DNA of 59,044 bases from JACDCY01 sp964350145 (GCA_964350145.1 CAYGJL010000019.1:1-59044), one strand, 5' to 3'. Positions 1-9,135 are shown, counted from the first letter of the stretch. The notes: generated by a model from the letters alone, not told the origin. Translations and numbers: made by a program.

Positions 1-1
1 G

Positions 2-373
2 CGTGACACGACTCGCCGACGCGATTCCGGCACTGCAACCGACAGCGCGCGCCGGGCGCAGTTCATTGCCGCTCGCCGGCAGGCAGGCGGAGGCGGAGGC
101 GGAGGCGGGCCGGGCGGGCCCGCGCGTCCCGGTACGGGCACTCCACGACCGAACGACATGGTCATGCTCTGGCACGTGGACAAGGAGGGCAAGCTCGGCG
201 CGACCAGGGTGCGCACGGGATTGAGTGACGGGCAGAAGACCGAGATTCGCGGCCAGGGGATTTCCGAGGGCATGCAAGTGATCGTCGCGGTGACGCAGGC
301 CGATGAACCGGGTGGCAGCGGGAGCCCGTTCCAGGCGCAGCGGCCGACGGGGTTCCGGCCTGGTGGATTCTGA
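2..373 (+). CDS. Periplasmic adaptor (MacA/HlyD-like), C-terminal part only
   Basis: The reading frame is open from base 2 and ends at a TGA at 371-373, so only the last 123 codons are present. It contains a glycine-rich insert (seven glycines near bases 98-118), then a sheet-rich end (VMLWHVDKEGKLG, VRTGLSDGQKTEI, GMQVIVAV) typical of the membrane-proximal domain of MacA-type adaptors. Such adaptors join an ABC exporter of the inner membrane to a TolC channel. The stop shares one base with the start of the next gene, an ABC ATPase, and a permease and a TolC-like gene follow, which fits a tripartite pump. The family call rests on this context and the short C-terminus; the hairpin and lipoyl domains are outside the window. 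Confidence 0.75.
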   Translation, partial: RDTTRRRDSGTATDSARRAQFIAARRQAGGGGGGGGPGGPARPGTGTPRPNDMVMLWHVDKEGKLGATRVRTGLSDGQKTEIRGQGISEGMQVIVAVTQADEPGGSGSPFQAQRPTGFRPGGF

Positions 374-1146
374 TGACGAGCGGATCGAGCGGCGCGCCGA
401 GCGTCATCAGGATCGAAGCGGTGACGAAAGTCTACGAGATGGGGAAGAACAAGGTCCGCGCGCTGCGCGGCCTCGATTTGCAAGTGGAGCCGGGTGAGAT
501 GATCGCCGTCATGGGCGCATCCGGCTCGGGCAAGTCCACTCTCATGAACATCCTCGGGTGCCTCGATACTCCGACGTCGGGCAGCTATCACCTGGACGGG
601 GTTCGCGTGGACGGGCTCACGCGCAACGAGCTGGCGCAACTGCGGAACGAGAAGCTCGGATTCGTCTTCCAGGGCTTCAATCTTCTCTCCCGTACGAGCG
701 CGCTGGACAACGTCGAGTTGCCGCTGCTGTACGATCACTCTGGCCGCAAGCGCGACACGAAGGTACTCGCTGCTGCAGCGCTCGAACGGGTCGGCCTCGG
801 CGACCGGATGGACCACCATCCGAGCGAGTTGTCCGGCGGGCAGCAGCAGCGCGTGGCGATAGCGCGCGCCCTCGTCACCGAGCCCGCGCTCCTGCTCGCG
901 GACGAACCGACCGGAAACCTGGACAGCCGCACGTCGGTCGAGGTGATGGCTCTTTTCCAGGAGCTGAACGATCAGGGGATAACGATCCTGCTGGTGACGC
1001 ACGAGCACGACATCTCGCGGTACGCCAGGCGGGAAGTCGAGATGCGCGACGGCAGGATCATCCGGGACGACCCCGTTCAGGATCGGCACGTCGCGCGTAC
1101 GGACCTCAGCGAGCTTCCCAATCAGGAGCTGGTGGCGGCCCCATGA
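373..1146 (+). CDS. ABC transporter ATP-binding protein (MacB/LolD type)
   Basis: This 257-residue nucleotide-binding subunit drives export by the permease encoded next. Walker A (GASGSGKST) is at residues 48-56, the signature LSGGQQQR starts at residue 153, and Walker B with its glutamate (LLLADEPTGNLDS) follows at about 174. The N-terminal VIRIEAVTKVYEMG is typical of the MacB/LolD/FtsE class. In MacB itself the ATPase and membrane domain are fused; here they are separate genes that overlap by 4 bp. The upstream adaptor, downstream permease and TolC-like channel support an efflux or secretion pump. The substrate cannot be read from the sequence. Confidence 0.93.
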   Translation: MTSGSSGAPSVIRIEAVTKVYEMGKNKVRALRGLDLQVEPGEMIAVMGASGSGKSTLMNILGCLDTPTSGSYHLDGVRVDGLTRNELAQLRNEKLGFVFQGFNLLSRTSALDNVELPLLYDHSGRKRDTKVLAAAALERVGLGDRMDHHPSELSGGQQQRVAIARALVTEPALLLADEPTGNLDSRTSVEVMALFQELNDQGITILLVTHEHDISRYARREVEMRDGRIIRDDPVQDRHVARTDLSELPNQELVAAP

Positions 1147-2360
1147 GAAAATCGGTGCTGGTGAAAGTTGCCGTGCAGAGCATCCTGAAGAACAAAATGC
1201 GGAGCCTGCTCACCATGCTCGGCATCGTAATCGGCGTAGGCGCCGTCATCGTGATGGTTGCGGTAGGGCAGGGAGCGCAGTCGCGGATCGAGCAGCAGAT
1301 TCAAAATCTCGGCACGAACATGATCGTGATCACTCCCGGCTCGAGTCAGCAGGGCGGTGTCAGCCAGGGCGCGGGGACGTTCAATCGCCTTTCGCTGGCC
1401 GACGCGGAGAAGCTGAAGCGCGAGGGCGGCCAGCTGTCGGGGGTGACGCCGGTGATCTTCACGCGCTCGCAGGCGATCGGCGGGCAGGGCAACTGGCGGA
1501 CGATCATCAACGGTGTCTCGACCGATTGGCAGACGATTCGCGACTGGCCGCTGAAGTCGGGGACGTTTTTCTCCGAGACGGACGTGCGCTCCATGCGCAA
1601 GGTCGCGGTCCTCGGCGGCACCGTCGCGAACAATCTCTTTCTCGGCGCCGATCCGGTCGGGCAGCAGGTGCAGCTTCGCGGTGTTCCCTTCACCGTGATC
1701 GGCGTGCTGGAGACGAAGGGGCAGACCGCGAGCGGAACGGACCAGGACGACGTGATCATAGTTCCTCATACCACGGCGCAGTCCCGGCTCAGCGGATCGC
1801 CGCGCATCTGGCAGATCCTCGCGGCGACGTACTCGCCATCCGACATCCCGGCAGCGCAGCGGGAGATCAAGACGTTGCTGCGCGAGTCGCACCGGCTGGG
1901 CATGGATGACGAGGACGACTTCACCATCCGAAATCAGACGGAGCTGGCGGATGCGGCGTCGGGGACCACGCAGGTGATGTCGTACCTGCTCGCGGCGATC
2001 GCGTCCATCTCGCTGCTCGTGGGCGGAATTGGCATCATGAACATCATGCTCGTGTCCGTGACCGAGCGGACTCGCGAGATCGGAATCCGCATGGCGATCG
2101 GCGCGCGCGGTTCCGACGTGCTGACACAGTTCCTGATCGAGAGCGTGGTGATGAGCCTGCTCGGCGGAATCATCGGCCTGCTCGTGGGGTTCGCGGGCGC
2201 GGCGATCCTCGGGAAGATGACTGGATGGAGCACAGCCACTCCGCCCGAAGCGGTCGCCGTCGCGGTCGTGTTCTCCGCGGCGGTCGGAATCTTCTTCGGC
2301 TTTTATCCAGCGCGCAAAGCCGCGTCGCTGAATCCAATCGAGGCTCTCAGGTACGAATGA
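1143..2360 (+). CDS. ABC transporter permease (MacB periplasmic core and FtsX domains)
   Basis: The start at 1143 (MRKSVLVKVAVQSI) overlaps the ATPase stop in an ATGA arrangement and gives 405 residues. One membrane helix lies at about residues 20-42 (the TMLGIVIGVGAVIVMVAVG region). A large periplasmic core domain follows, then three C-terminal helices of the FtsX type, with the cytoplasmic loop motif TERTREIGIRMAIGAR between the first two. The protein ends with FYPARKAASLNPIEALRYE, the usual C-terminus of MacB/LolC-like permeases. It should form a homodimer with the ATPase and dock on the adaptor. The family is clear; the exported substrate is unknown. Confidence 0.93.
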   Translation: MRKSVLVKVAVQSILKNKMRSLLTMLGIVIGVGAVIVMVAVGQGAQSRIEQQIQNLGTNMIVITPGSSQQGGVSQGAGTFNRLSLADAEKLKREGGQLSGVTPVIFTRSQAIGGQGNWRTIINGVSTDWQTIRDWPLKSGTFFSETDVRSMRKVAVLGGTVANNLFLGADPVGQQVQLRGVPFTVIGVLETKGQTASGTDQDDVIIVPHTTAQSRLSGSPRIWQILAATYSPSDIPAAQREIKTLLRESHRLGMDDEDDFTIRNQTELADAASGTTQVMSYLLAAIASISLLVGGIGIMNIMLVSVTERTREIGIRMAIGARGSDVLTQFLIESVVMSLLGGIIGLLVGFAGAAILGKMTGWSTATPPEAVAVAVVFSAAVGIFFGFYPARKAASLNPIEALRYE

Positions 2361-3715
2361 AGAACTGTGTTGCGTATTGCGCGCTGCGTGCTGCGCGCTG
2401 GATGATGCTTGCTTCGTTGACGTTCCTCGCTGCCAACGAAGTACAGGCCCAAACACCGCAAGTAATCACGTTCCGGGATGCGATCAGGATAGCACTCGAT
2501 CGAAACACTTCTCTGAAGATCGCGCGCAATGCATCGGAGCTCGATGAGGTGGCTCTGCGGCAGGAGCGCGCGCAGCGCATGCCCGACTTCAGATACAATG
2601 CTTCGACCGCGCAGACGTACGGCCGCACGTTCAACCAGAGCGAAGGGCGGGTGGAGAACCGCAGCACGCAGACGGTGAACACAGGCGTGCAGTCGAGCTT
2701 TCAGCTGTACGACGCGTCGGTCTCGCCGTCCATCAGGGCCGCCAGGCTGGGCGCCGAGGCGGGTGATCTGGACGTCGAGCGAACGCGGCAGACGGTCGTG
2801 TTCACCGTGGCGACGAACTTTCTCGGGTTGATCCAGAATCGCGAGCAGCTGCGGGTCCGGCGCCAGAGCCTGGCGGCGGAGGAAGCGCTCGAAGCGCAGA
2901 TCAACGAGTACGTCGACGCTGGCTCGCGGCCGATTGCAGATCTGTACCAGCAGCAGGCGGTGGTCGCCAGCTCGAGGCTGGCGGTAGTGGACGCCGATCG
3001 CGCGGCGCAGCTGGCCGAAGTGGATCTAATGCAGACGCTGCAGCTCGACCCGCGGGGCGAGTACGAGTTCGTCGCGCCGGAGTTCGACGAGGCCGCGTCG
3101 GCGCAGCAGTATCAGTTCGACAGCCTGCTTGTCCGCGCGCTGCTGCAGCGCGTGGACCTCGGAGCTGAGGAGATCAGGCTGGAGGCGGCGGAGCAGGGAT
3201 TGCGTGCGGCGCGCGCCGGAAGACGACCGGCGCTCTCGCTTACCGCCGGCTACAACACGGCGTACAGCAGCGCCACCGAGCTGAACTTCTTCGATCAGCT
3301 CGATCAGCGCCGCGGCGGGTCGGTGGGTCTGGGACTGTCGCTGCCGATTCTCGACCGGGCGGGAACGTCCATCGCAACGCAGCGGGCGCGCATCGCCGCC
3401 GACAATGCGCGGATCGCGGTCGCGGACCGCCGGCAGGAAGTCGCGCTCCAGGTCCGGCGGGCGCAGCTCGACTTTCAGTCCGCGCAGGAGCAGCTGCGCG
3501 CGGCGGAGGCGCAACAGCGCGCTGCGGAGCTCGCCCTGCAGACCGTGCAGGAGCGGTATGAGGTGGGCGCGGCGACGCTGGTCGAGCTCACTCAGGCACG
3601 GTCGGTGGGAGTGCAGGCTGCGAGCGCGATCGTAAGTGCGCGGTACAATCTGCTTTTCCAGCGCACTCTGATGGACTACTATATCGGCGTCCTGAACCCA
3701 GAGACCGTCAGATAA
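2357..3715 (+). CDS. TolC family outer-membrane efflux protein
   Basis: I place the start at 2357, an ATG that overlaps the permease stop (ATGA) and gives 452 residues with a signal peptide ending near VQAQ. An upstream in-frame extension exists but would erase the signal peptide. The body has the two duplicated coiled-coil halves of TolC proteins (ALDRNTSLKIARNASELDEV early; QLDFQSAQEQLRAAEAQQRA and ERYEVGAATLVELTQAR late). It should supply the outer-membrane channel for the preceding ABC pump. The signal-peptide codons are written in a period-7 repeat (2372-2399), described separately. Five bases separate it from the next gene. Confidence 0.92.
   Translation: MKNCVAYCALRAARWMMLASLTFLAANEVQAQTPQVITFRDAIRIALDRNTSLKIARNASELDEVALRQERAQRMPDFRYNASTAQTYGRTFNQSEGRVENRSTQTVNTGVQSSFQLYDASVSPSIRAARLGAEAGDLDVERTRQTVVFTVATNFLGLIQNREQLRVRRQSLAAEEALEAQINEYVDAGSRPIADLYQQQAVVASSRLAVVDADRAAQLAEVDLMQTLQLDPRGEYEFVAPEFDEAASAQQYQFDSLLVRALLQRVDLGAEEIRLEAAEQGLRAARAGRRPALSLTAGYNTAYSSATELNFFDQLDQRRGGSVGLGLSLPILDRAGTSIATQRARIAADNARIAVADRRQEVALQVRRAQLDFQSAQEQLRAAEAQQRAAELALQTVQERYEVGAATLVELTQARSVGVQAASAIVSARYNLLFQRTLMDYYIGVLNPETVR
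2372..2399 (+). repeat. Period-7 repeat inside the TolC signal-peptide codons
   Basis: Four consecutive heptamers GCGTATT, GCGCGCT, GCGTGCT and GCGCGCT run without interruption. It is the only one of the period-7 arrays seen here that is translated, encoding part of the signal peptide (AYCALRAARW). Confidence 0.7.
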
Positions 3716-3720
3716 GGGCC

Positions 3721-5127
3721 ATGCCGGGTGAGTCGCGCACGCTTTCGCTGCGCGACCTCGTCCTCTTTTACGTAGTCGCTGTTTTCAACCTTCGCTGGCT
3801 ACCGGTCGCGGCCGCGGCGGGTCCGGGCGCGATCGTCATCTGGATCGTCGCGTGTTTGACACTGTTCGTGCCGCTGGCGCTGTGCGTCGTCGAGCTGTCA
3901 TCGCGGTATCCGGAGGAAGGCGGCATGTACGTCTGGAGCCGCCGCGCGTTCGGGGACTTCGCCGGATTCATGACCGGCTGGACGTACTGGATGTCGAACA
4001 TTCCCTATTTCCCCGGGGTGCTCTACTTCGCTGCCGGAAACGCGCTGTTCGTCGTGGGTGCGCAGAATTCCGCCCTCGCCGTGAGCCCGGTGTACTTCAT
4101 CATCGCAGCGGTCGTGGGACTTGCGATCGCCGTTCTGCCGAACGTCGCGGGCCTGCGCATCGGGAAATGGGTGCAGAACGCCGGCGCAGTCGGAGTCTGG
4201 ATTCCGGCGCTCGTTCTGATAACGCTCGGACTGATCGGCGCCGCACGGTTCGGGAGCGCGACGAGCTTTTCGCTACCGGCGGCCATGCCCGAGCTGGCGT
4301 TGAAGGACGTGTTGTTCTGGTCCACGATCGCGTTCGCCTTCGGGGGCGTGGAGACCGCTTCGATGATGGCGAAGTCGGTCAAGGATCCAGCGCGCACGAT
4401 TCCGCGGGCGATCGCAATCGCCGGAGTCACGATCGTCACCCTGTACGTGCTGGGCACCATCGCCATTCTCATGGCGATCCCCGCGGCTGAAGTTGGAGGA
4501 ATTCCAGGAATCATGCAGGCCATCACCCGGGTAGCCGAGCGAGTCGGCGCCGCGGGCATCGCTCCGGTAGCCGCCGTTCTCATCACTGTGGGCGCGGTCG
4601 GGGCGGTGGGCGCGTGGCTCACGGCCGTCGCCCGGCTGCCGTTCGTTGCCGGGCTCGAGGGCCGGCTGCCGGCATCGTTCGGCAAGTTGCATCCGCGGTA
4701 CGGAACACCATACGTCGCGATGCTGGCGCAGACGGTGATCACCGTGGTGTTGATCATCGTGGGCCAGGCGGGCACAGACATCCGCGGCGCATACAACGTC
4801 ATGATCAGCATGTCCATTATCGCCTACTTCATTCCGTTCCTGTTGATGTTCGCCGCGATGATCAGGCTGCGCCGGGAGCCACGGCCGGAGGGAGCCCCGG
4901 CGGTGCCCGGCGGTCCGCGCGCGCTGGGAGCAGTCGCCGCGCTGGGGTTTGCGACTACGCTGGCGGCTCTCCTGCTGGCGTTCATTCCGGCCGCGGACGA
5001 GGCCAACAAGCCGCTGGCGGTCGCGAAGATCGTCGGGCTCACCGCGGTGCTGCTCGTGTCCGGCGCCGCCATTTACGCGCGGAGCGAGCGCGCACGTCGA
5101 ATCTCCGCGAGCCGCGGGATAGTTTAG
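3721..5127 (+). CDS. APC family amino acid permease
   Basis: This 468-residue inner-membrane protein has about 12 hydrophobic segments and the APC-superfamily layout. The first helix region contains NLRWLPVAAAAGPGAI, a variant of the unwound TM1 substrate motif, followed by SSRYPEEGGMYVWSRRAFGDF, the conserved EGG-YVW segment of amino acid and polyamine carriers. A second family signature, FAFGGVETASMMAKSVKDPARTIP, lies in the middle. It probably imports an amino acid, amine or small peptide-like solute. It is co-transcribed with an oxygenase and two amide hydrolases, which would fit uptake of a nitrogen compound that those enzymes degrade. The substrate is not determinable. Confidence 0.88.
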   Translation: MPGESRTLSLRDLVLFYVVAVFNLRWLPVAAAAGPGAIVIWIVACLTLFVPLALCVVELSSRYPEEGGMYVWSRRAFGDFAGFMTGWTYWMSNIPYFPGVLYFAAGNALFVVGAQNSALAVSPVYFIIAAVVGLAIAVLPNVAGLRIGKWVQNAGAVGVWIPALVLITLGLIGAARFGSATSFSLPAAMPELALKDVLFWSTIAFAFGGVETASMMAKSVKDPARTIPRAIAIAGVTIVTLYVLGTIAILMAIPAAEVGGIPGIMQAITRVAERVGAAGIAPVAAVLITVGAVGAVGAWLTAVARLPFVAGLEGRLPASFGKLHPRYGTPYVAMLAQTVITVVLIIVGQAGTDIRGAYNVMISMSIIAYFIPFLLMFAAMIRLRREPRPEGAPAVPGGPRALGAVAALGFATTLAALLLAFIPAADEANKPLAVAKIVGLTAVLLVSGAAIYARSERARRISASRGIV

Positions 5128-5130
5128 GGC

Positions 5131-6231
5131 ATGGCTCCGCTCCCAATCGAGATCCACGCGGACATCGCGAAAGCGTCGACCCTCCCCGCCGACGTATATC
5201 ACGCGCCGGAGTATTACGATCTGCAGAAGGACAGTGTGTTCGCGCGGACCTGGCAGGCGGTGCCGGACGCAGCCCGGGCGCGGGCGCCGGGGCACGTCCT
5301 GCCGTTCACGCTGCTCGAGGGATGTCTGGACGAGCCGCTGGTGTTCACGCGCGACGAGAGCGGCGCCGCTCACTGCCTGTCGAATGTGTGCACGCACCGT
5401 GGCGCACTGGTAGTTGAAGGCGAAGGACATCTCAAGACGCTGCGCTGCAGATACCACGGGCGCCGGTTTGCGCTCGACGGCTCGTTCACGGCGATGCCGG
5501 AGTTCGAGGGCGTCGAAGGATTTCCTTCGTCGCGCGACAACCTTCCGAGCCTGCCGCTCCAGCAGTGGGGCCCGCTTTCCTTCACCGCGGTCGATCCGGC
5601 GATGAGCTTCGACGACTGGATGCAGCCGGTGCGCGAGCGGACCGACTGGATGCCGCTCGATACGTTCACGCGGCACGCGGCGACGTCGCGGGATTACGTC
5701 ATCGATGCCAATTGGGCGCTGTACGTGGACAATTACTCTGAGGAGTTCCACATCCCGTATGTACACGCCGGCTTGTCCGATCAACTCGACTACGGCGCGT
5801 ACCGCACGGAGCTGTTCGAGTACGGCAGCCTGCAGCTCGGCTTCGCCAAGCCCGGCGAGACGGTGTTCGAGCTGCCGCCCGGACATCCGGAGCACGACCA
5901 GTCGCTCGCCGCGCTGTACTTCTGGCTGTTCCCCAACCTGATGCTCAACTTTTATCCCTGGGGGCTGTCCGTGAACGTCGTGCAGCCGCTCGCGCCCGCG
6001 CGCACGAAGGTGTCGTTCATCTCGTACGTGTGGCGGGAGGATCTCAGGGACAAGGGGGTGGGCGCGGGACTCCACCTCGTGGAGATGGAAGACGAAGAGG
6101 TGGTCGAATCCGTGCAGGCCGGCGTGCGCTCGCGGCTGTACGATCGCGGCCGGTACTCGCCGAAGCGAGAGACCGGCACACATCACTTTCACAGGCTGCT
6201 CGCCCGCTTTATGAGCCAGGGCGCGCCGTAA
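5131..6231 (+). CDS. Rieske non-heme iron oxygenase, alpha subunit
   Basis: The 366-residue protein starts three bases after the permease. An N-terminal Rieske domain binds a [2Fe-2S] cluster through CTH and CRYH, 17 residues apart, at about residues 89-111. The C-terminal catalytic domain carries the mononuclear iron motif NYSEEFHIPYVH (two histidines), with an acidic stretch EMEDEE that could hold the third ligand. This is the architecture of ring-hydroxylating dioxygenases and of choline/carnitine-type monooxygenases. No ferredoxin or reductase gene is nearby, so electrons must come from elsewhere. The operon partners suggest a nitrogen-containing substrate, but this is inference. Confidence 0.9.
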   Translation: MAPLPIEIHADIAKASTLPADVYHAPEYYDLQKDSVFARTWQAVPDAARARAPGHVLPFTLLEGCLDEPLVFTRDESGAAHCLSNVCTHRGALVVEGEGHLKTLRCRYHGRRFALDGSFTAMPEFEGVEGFPSSRDNLPSLPLQQWGPLSFTAVDPAMSFDDWMQPVRERTDWMPLDTFTRHAATSRDYVIDANWALYVDNYSEEFHIPYVHAGLSDQLDYGAYRTELFEYGSLQLGFAKPGETVFELPPGHPEHDQSLAALYFWLFPNLMLNFYPWGLSVNVVQPLAPARTKVSFISYVWREDLRDKGVGAGLHLVEMEDEEVVESVQAGVRSRLYDRGRYSPKRETGTHHFHRLLARFMSQGAP

Positions 6232-6247
6232 ACACACTCCCGGACAG

Positions 6248-8362
6248 ATGAAACCGATCATGATGCTTTTCCCGACGCTCCGCGTCGCGTCGCTTGTTGC
6301 GCTGATCACCGCTTGCTCGACTCCGATGGCGTCCGGCTCGTTTCCGGGTCGGGCGGGCGGCGCGGAGATATTATGGGACACGTACGGTGTTCCGCACATC
6401 TTTGCGAACGACCGGGAAGGGTTGGCGCGCGCGCTGGGTTGGGCGCAGATGCAGAACCACGGCGACCTGCTGCTACGACTGTACGCGCAGGCGCGGGGAC
6501 GCGGCGCCGAGCTGCTGGGCGAGGACTATCTGGAAGGTGATCGCTGGAACTGGACCATGGGGATAGCGCCGCGGTCCGAGGAGTGGCTGAGTGCGCAGTC
6601 GCCCGGCATGCGCGCACATCTCTCGGCTTTCGTGGCGGGGATCAACGATTTTGCCCGGGCTCATCCCGAGATGGTCGGTGACTCGGTTCGCGCCGTCCTG
6701 CCTGTGACCGAGACCGACGTCCTGGGACATGTCCAACAAACATTGTTCGGCGCCTTCATCGCTTCCCGAGGTCAGGCCAACGACGAGACGGAAGCGTGGA
6801 AAGAGCGCGGCTCCAACGCCTGGGCGGTCGGGCCGTCCCGCTCCGCGAGCGGGAAGTCGCTGTTGCTGGCCAACCCGCACCTTCCATGGGGCGACATGTT
6901 CACGTGGATGGAAGCTCAGCTGGTGATCCCCGGACTCGACCTGTACGGCGCGCTGCTCGTAGGCAGTCCCGTGCTGCAGATAGCGTTCAACGATCACCTC
7001 GGCTGGACCCACACGGTGAACACGCAGGATGGGAACGATCTGTACGAGCTGACGCTCGAGGGCGACGGATACAGCTGGGACGGTGGCGTTCGCCGGTTCG
7101 AGACGGAGCGCAGACTGATCCAGGTCAAGGCCACGTCAGGCAAGCCACAGCGTACGGACACGCTGATGATTCGCCGCTCCGTGCACGGACCAGTCGTGGC
7201 AGACAAGCCCGGGAAAGCCGTGGCGCTGCGGGTGGTCGGCCTCGACATGCCGTTGGTCCTCGAACAGTGGTGGAACATGGGACGCGCAGGAAATCTTGCC
7301 GCGTTCGAGACGGCCATCAGGCCCAACCAGATTTCGGGACAGAACATCACCTACGCCGACCGTGACGGGCACATCATGTACTTCTACGGCGGGAACACTC
7401 CCGCGCGCTCGGGCGGCACCCGCGCGCAGTGGGCCGGAATCGTTCCTGGCACAACGTCCGCCAATCTGTGGACGAGAGTTCACAGCTACGACGAGATGCC
7501 GAAGGTGATTGACCCGCCGAGCGGGTATGTGCAGAACGCGAACGAACCGCCGTGGTGGACGACGTTCCCCGTAGCGCTGGACCCCGCGCGATACCCCGCG
7601 TATCTCGCGAGTCGCACGATGTCGCTGCGCGCGCAGCGATCCGTGGGGATGCTCGATTCGGATCCGAGCATCACCTATGACGAGCTGCTCGACTACAAGC
7701 ACGCCACCAGGATGGAGCTTGCCGACCGGGTGCTGGACGATCTGCTTGCTGCCGTCGCAGCCAGCGCCAACAGCGCCGCAAAGGACGCGGCGGCTGTGCT
7801 CGAGCGGTGGGACAGGAGCGCGGATGCAGATAGTCGCGGAGCGGTGTTGTTCATCGAGTGGTGGGGGGAGCTGGGGCGAAAGACGCGGCCCGGGACGAGT
7901 GTGTGGGCTCTTCCATGGAGCGCAGAGTCCCCGAGGTCAACGCCCGACGGTCTCGCTGATCTTCCGGGAGCCGTAGTCGCGCTGGAGACGGCTGCCGCGA
8001 CTGTAGCACGGCGGTTTGGCGCCAGCGACGTGAGATGGGGTGACGTGTACCGGATGCAGCGCGACAGCGTGGATCTTCCCGCCAACGGTGCCGGGGGCTC
8101 ATACGGCACGTTTCGCGTGATCGGATACGAATCGGACGGGCCAAACCGTTTCCGCGCTGTCGGCGGCGACAGCTATGTAGCCGCGATCGAGTTCAGCGAT
8201 CCCGTGAGGGCGCGCACGATCATTAGCATCGGCAACGCTTCACGCGCGGGCTCACCGCACCGGACGGATCAGATTGGATTGGCGGCCGCGAAACAGCTAA
8301 AACCAGTCTGGCGGAAACGCGCCGACATCCTCGCAAACCTGAAATCGCGCGAACAGCTCTGA
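6248..8362 (+). CDS. Penicillin acylase family protein (Ntn hydrolase), lipoprotein
   Basis: This is a 704-residue precursor. The N-terminus is a lipoprotein signal with lipobox ITAC, so the enzyme is probably anchored facing the periplasm. The conserved alpha-chain start (WDTYGVPHIFA) follows. GSNAW at residues 188-192 marks self-cleavage: Ser189 would become the N-terminal nucleophile of the beta chain. NPHLPW, the NTQDGNDLYEL segment and the later VQNANEPPW asparagine region are family features. Members hydrolyse amides such as penicillins, acyl-homoserine lactones or cephalosporin side chains. Sixteen bases follow the oxygenase gene. The physiological amide is unknown. Confidence 0.92.
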   Translation: MKPIMMLFPTLRVASLVALITACSTPMASGSFPGRAGGAEILWDTYGVPHIFANDREGLARALGWAQMQNHGDLLLRLYAQARGRGAELLGEDYLEGDRWNWTMGIAPRSEEWLSAQSPGMRAHLSAFVAGINDFARAHPEMVGDSVRAVLPVTETDVLGHVQQTLFGAFIASRGQANDETEAWKERGSNAWAVGPSRSASGKSLLLANPHLPWGDMFTWMEAQLVIPGLDLYGALLVGSPVLQIAFNDHLGWTHTVNTQDGNDLYELTLEGDGYSWDGGVRRFETERRLIQVKATSGKPQRTDTLMIRRSVHGPVVADKPGKAVALRVVGLDMPLVLEQWWNMGRAGNLAAFETAIRPNQISGQNITYADRDGHIMYFYGGNTPARSGGTRAQWAGIVPGTTSANLWTRVHSYDEMPKVIDPPSGYVQNANEPPWWTTFPVALDPARYPAYLASRTMSLRAQRSVGMLDSDPSITYDELLDYKHATRMELADRVLDDLLAAVAASANSAAKDAAAVLERWDRSADADSRGAVLFIEWWGELGRKTRPGTSVWALPWSAESPRSTPDGLADLPGAVVALETAAATVARRFGASDVRWGDVYRMQRDSVDLPANGAGGSYGTFRVIGYESDGPNRFRAVGGDSYVAAIEFSDPVRARTIISIGNASRAGSPHRTDQIGLAAAKQLKPVWRKRADILANLKSREQL

Positions 8363-8364
8363 GC

Positions 8365-9135
8365 ATGAGCGACAAGCCGCGACCGTACGTTCTCAGCGAA
8401 GCCACGTGGAAGGAAATCTCCGGCACGCGATTCGACGTGGCGATTCTGCCGTGGGGCGCGACGGAAGCGCACAACTACCATTTGCCGTACGGGACGGACG
8501 TGTACGAGTGCGACTACTTCGCGGCCGAGTCCGCGAAGCTCGCGGCGGCTGCCGGAACCCGCGTTATGGCTCTTCCGACGATGCCGTTCGGGGTGAACAC
8601 AGGGCAGCTCGACATTCCGCTGTGCATCAACATGAACCCGAGCACGCAGGCCATGGTGCTGCGAGACGTCGTGAGCTCGCTCGACCAGCAGGGGATTCAC
8701 AAGCTGTTGATCCTGAACGGCCACGGCGGGAACGACTTCAAGCAGATGATCCGCGAGCTACAGCCAGCCACGCGCGTATTCCTGTGCGCGGTCAATTGGT
8801 GGCAGATAGTGGACGGCCGGGAGTACTTCGAGGACCTCGGAGATCACGGCGGCGAGCTCGAGACCAGCGTGATGCTACACTGCCAGCCGGAGCTGGTGCG
8901 GCCGCTCGAAGAAGCCGGCGACGGCGCGGCGCGGCGGCCGAAGATCACGGCGATGCGGGAGGGCTGGGCCTGGTCGCCCCGGAAATGGACTCAGGTCACG
9001 GCTGACACCGGGATCGGAAATCCCAAAGCGGCGACTGCTGACAAGGGCGCCCGCTACGCCAGCGCGGTCACGTCGAGACTTGCGGAACTACTGAAGGAGT
9101 TGGCCCGGACTGATCCGAGTGATCTTTACTCATGA
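8365..9135 (+). CDS. Creatininase family amidohydrolase
   Basis: The 256-residue protein has the creatininase fold signatures: ILPWGATEAHNYHLPYGTD (metal-binding Glu, His and Asp), NGHGGN in the middle and DHGGELETS later. Family members are cytoplasmic metal-dependent amidases acting on creatinine, on formamide-type pyrimidine intermediates or on peptide precursors (MftE). None of the mycofactocin partner genes is present. The gene is last in the operon and starts two bases after the acylase. Its last 68 bp overlap, on the opposite strand, the end of the AI-2E gene. Confidence 0.9.
   Translation: MSDKPRPYVLSEATWKEISGTRFDVAILPWGATEAHNYHLPYGTDVYECDYFAAESAKLAAAAGTRVMALPTMPFGVNTGQLDIPLCINMNPSTQAMVLRDVVSSLDQQGIHKLLILNGHGGNDFKQMIRELQPATRVFLCAVNWWQIVDGREYFEDLGDHGGELETSVMLHCQPELVRPLEEAGDGAARRPKITAMREGWAWSPRKWTQVTADTGIGNPKAATADKGARYASAVTSRLAELLKELARTDPSDLYS

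Noticed and set aside
4273..6399. Long minus-strand open frame (708 codons) under the permease, Rieske and acylase genes
   Set aside because: It spans three well-supported genes on the plus strand and shows no domain.
8365..9135. Mycofactocin MftE
   Set aside because: Creatininase family fits, but no MftA peptide, radical SAM MftC or other partner is nearby.
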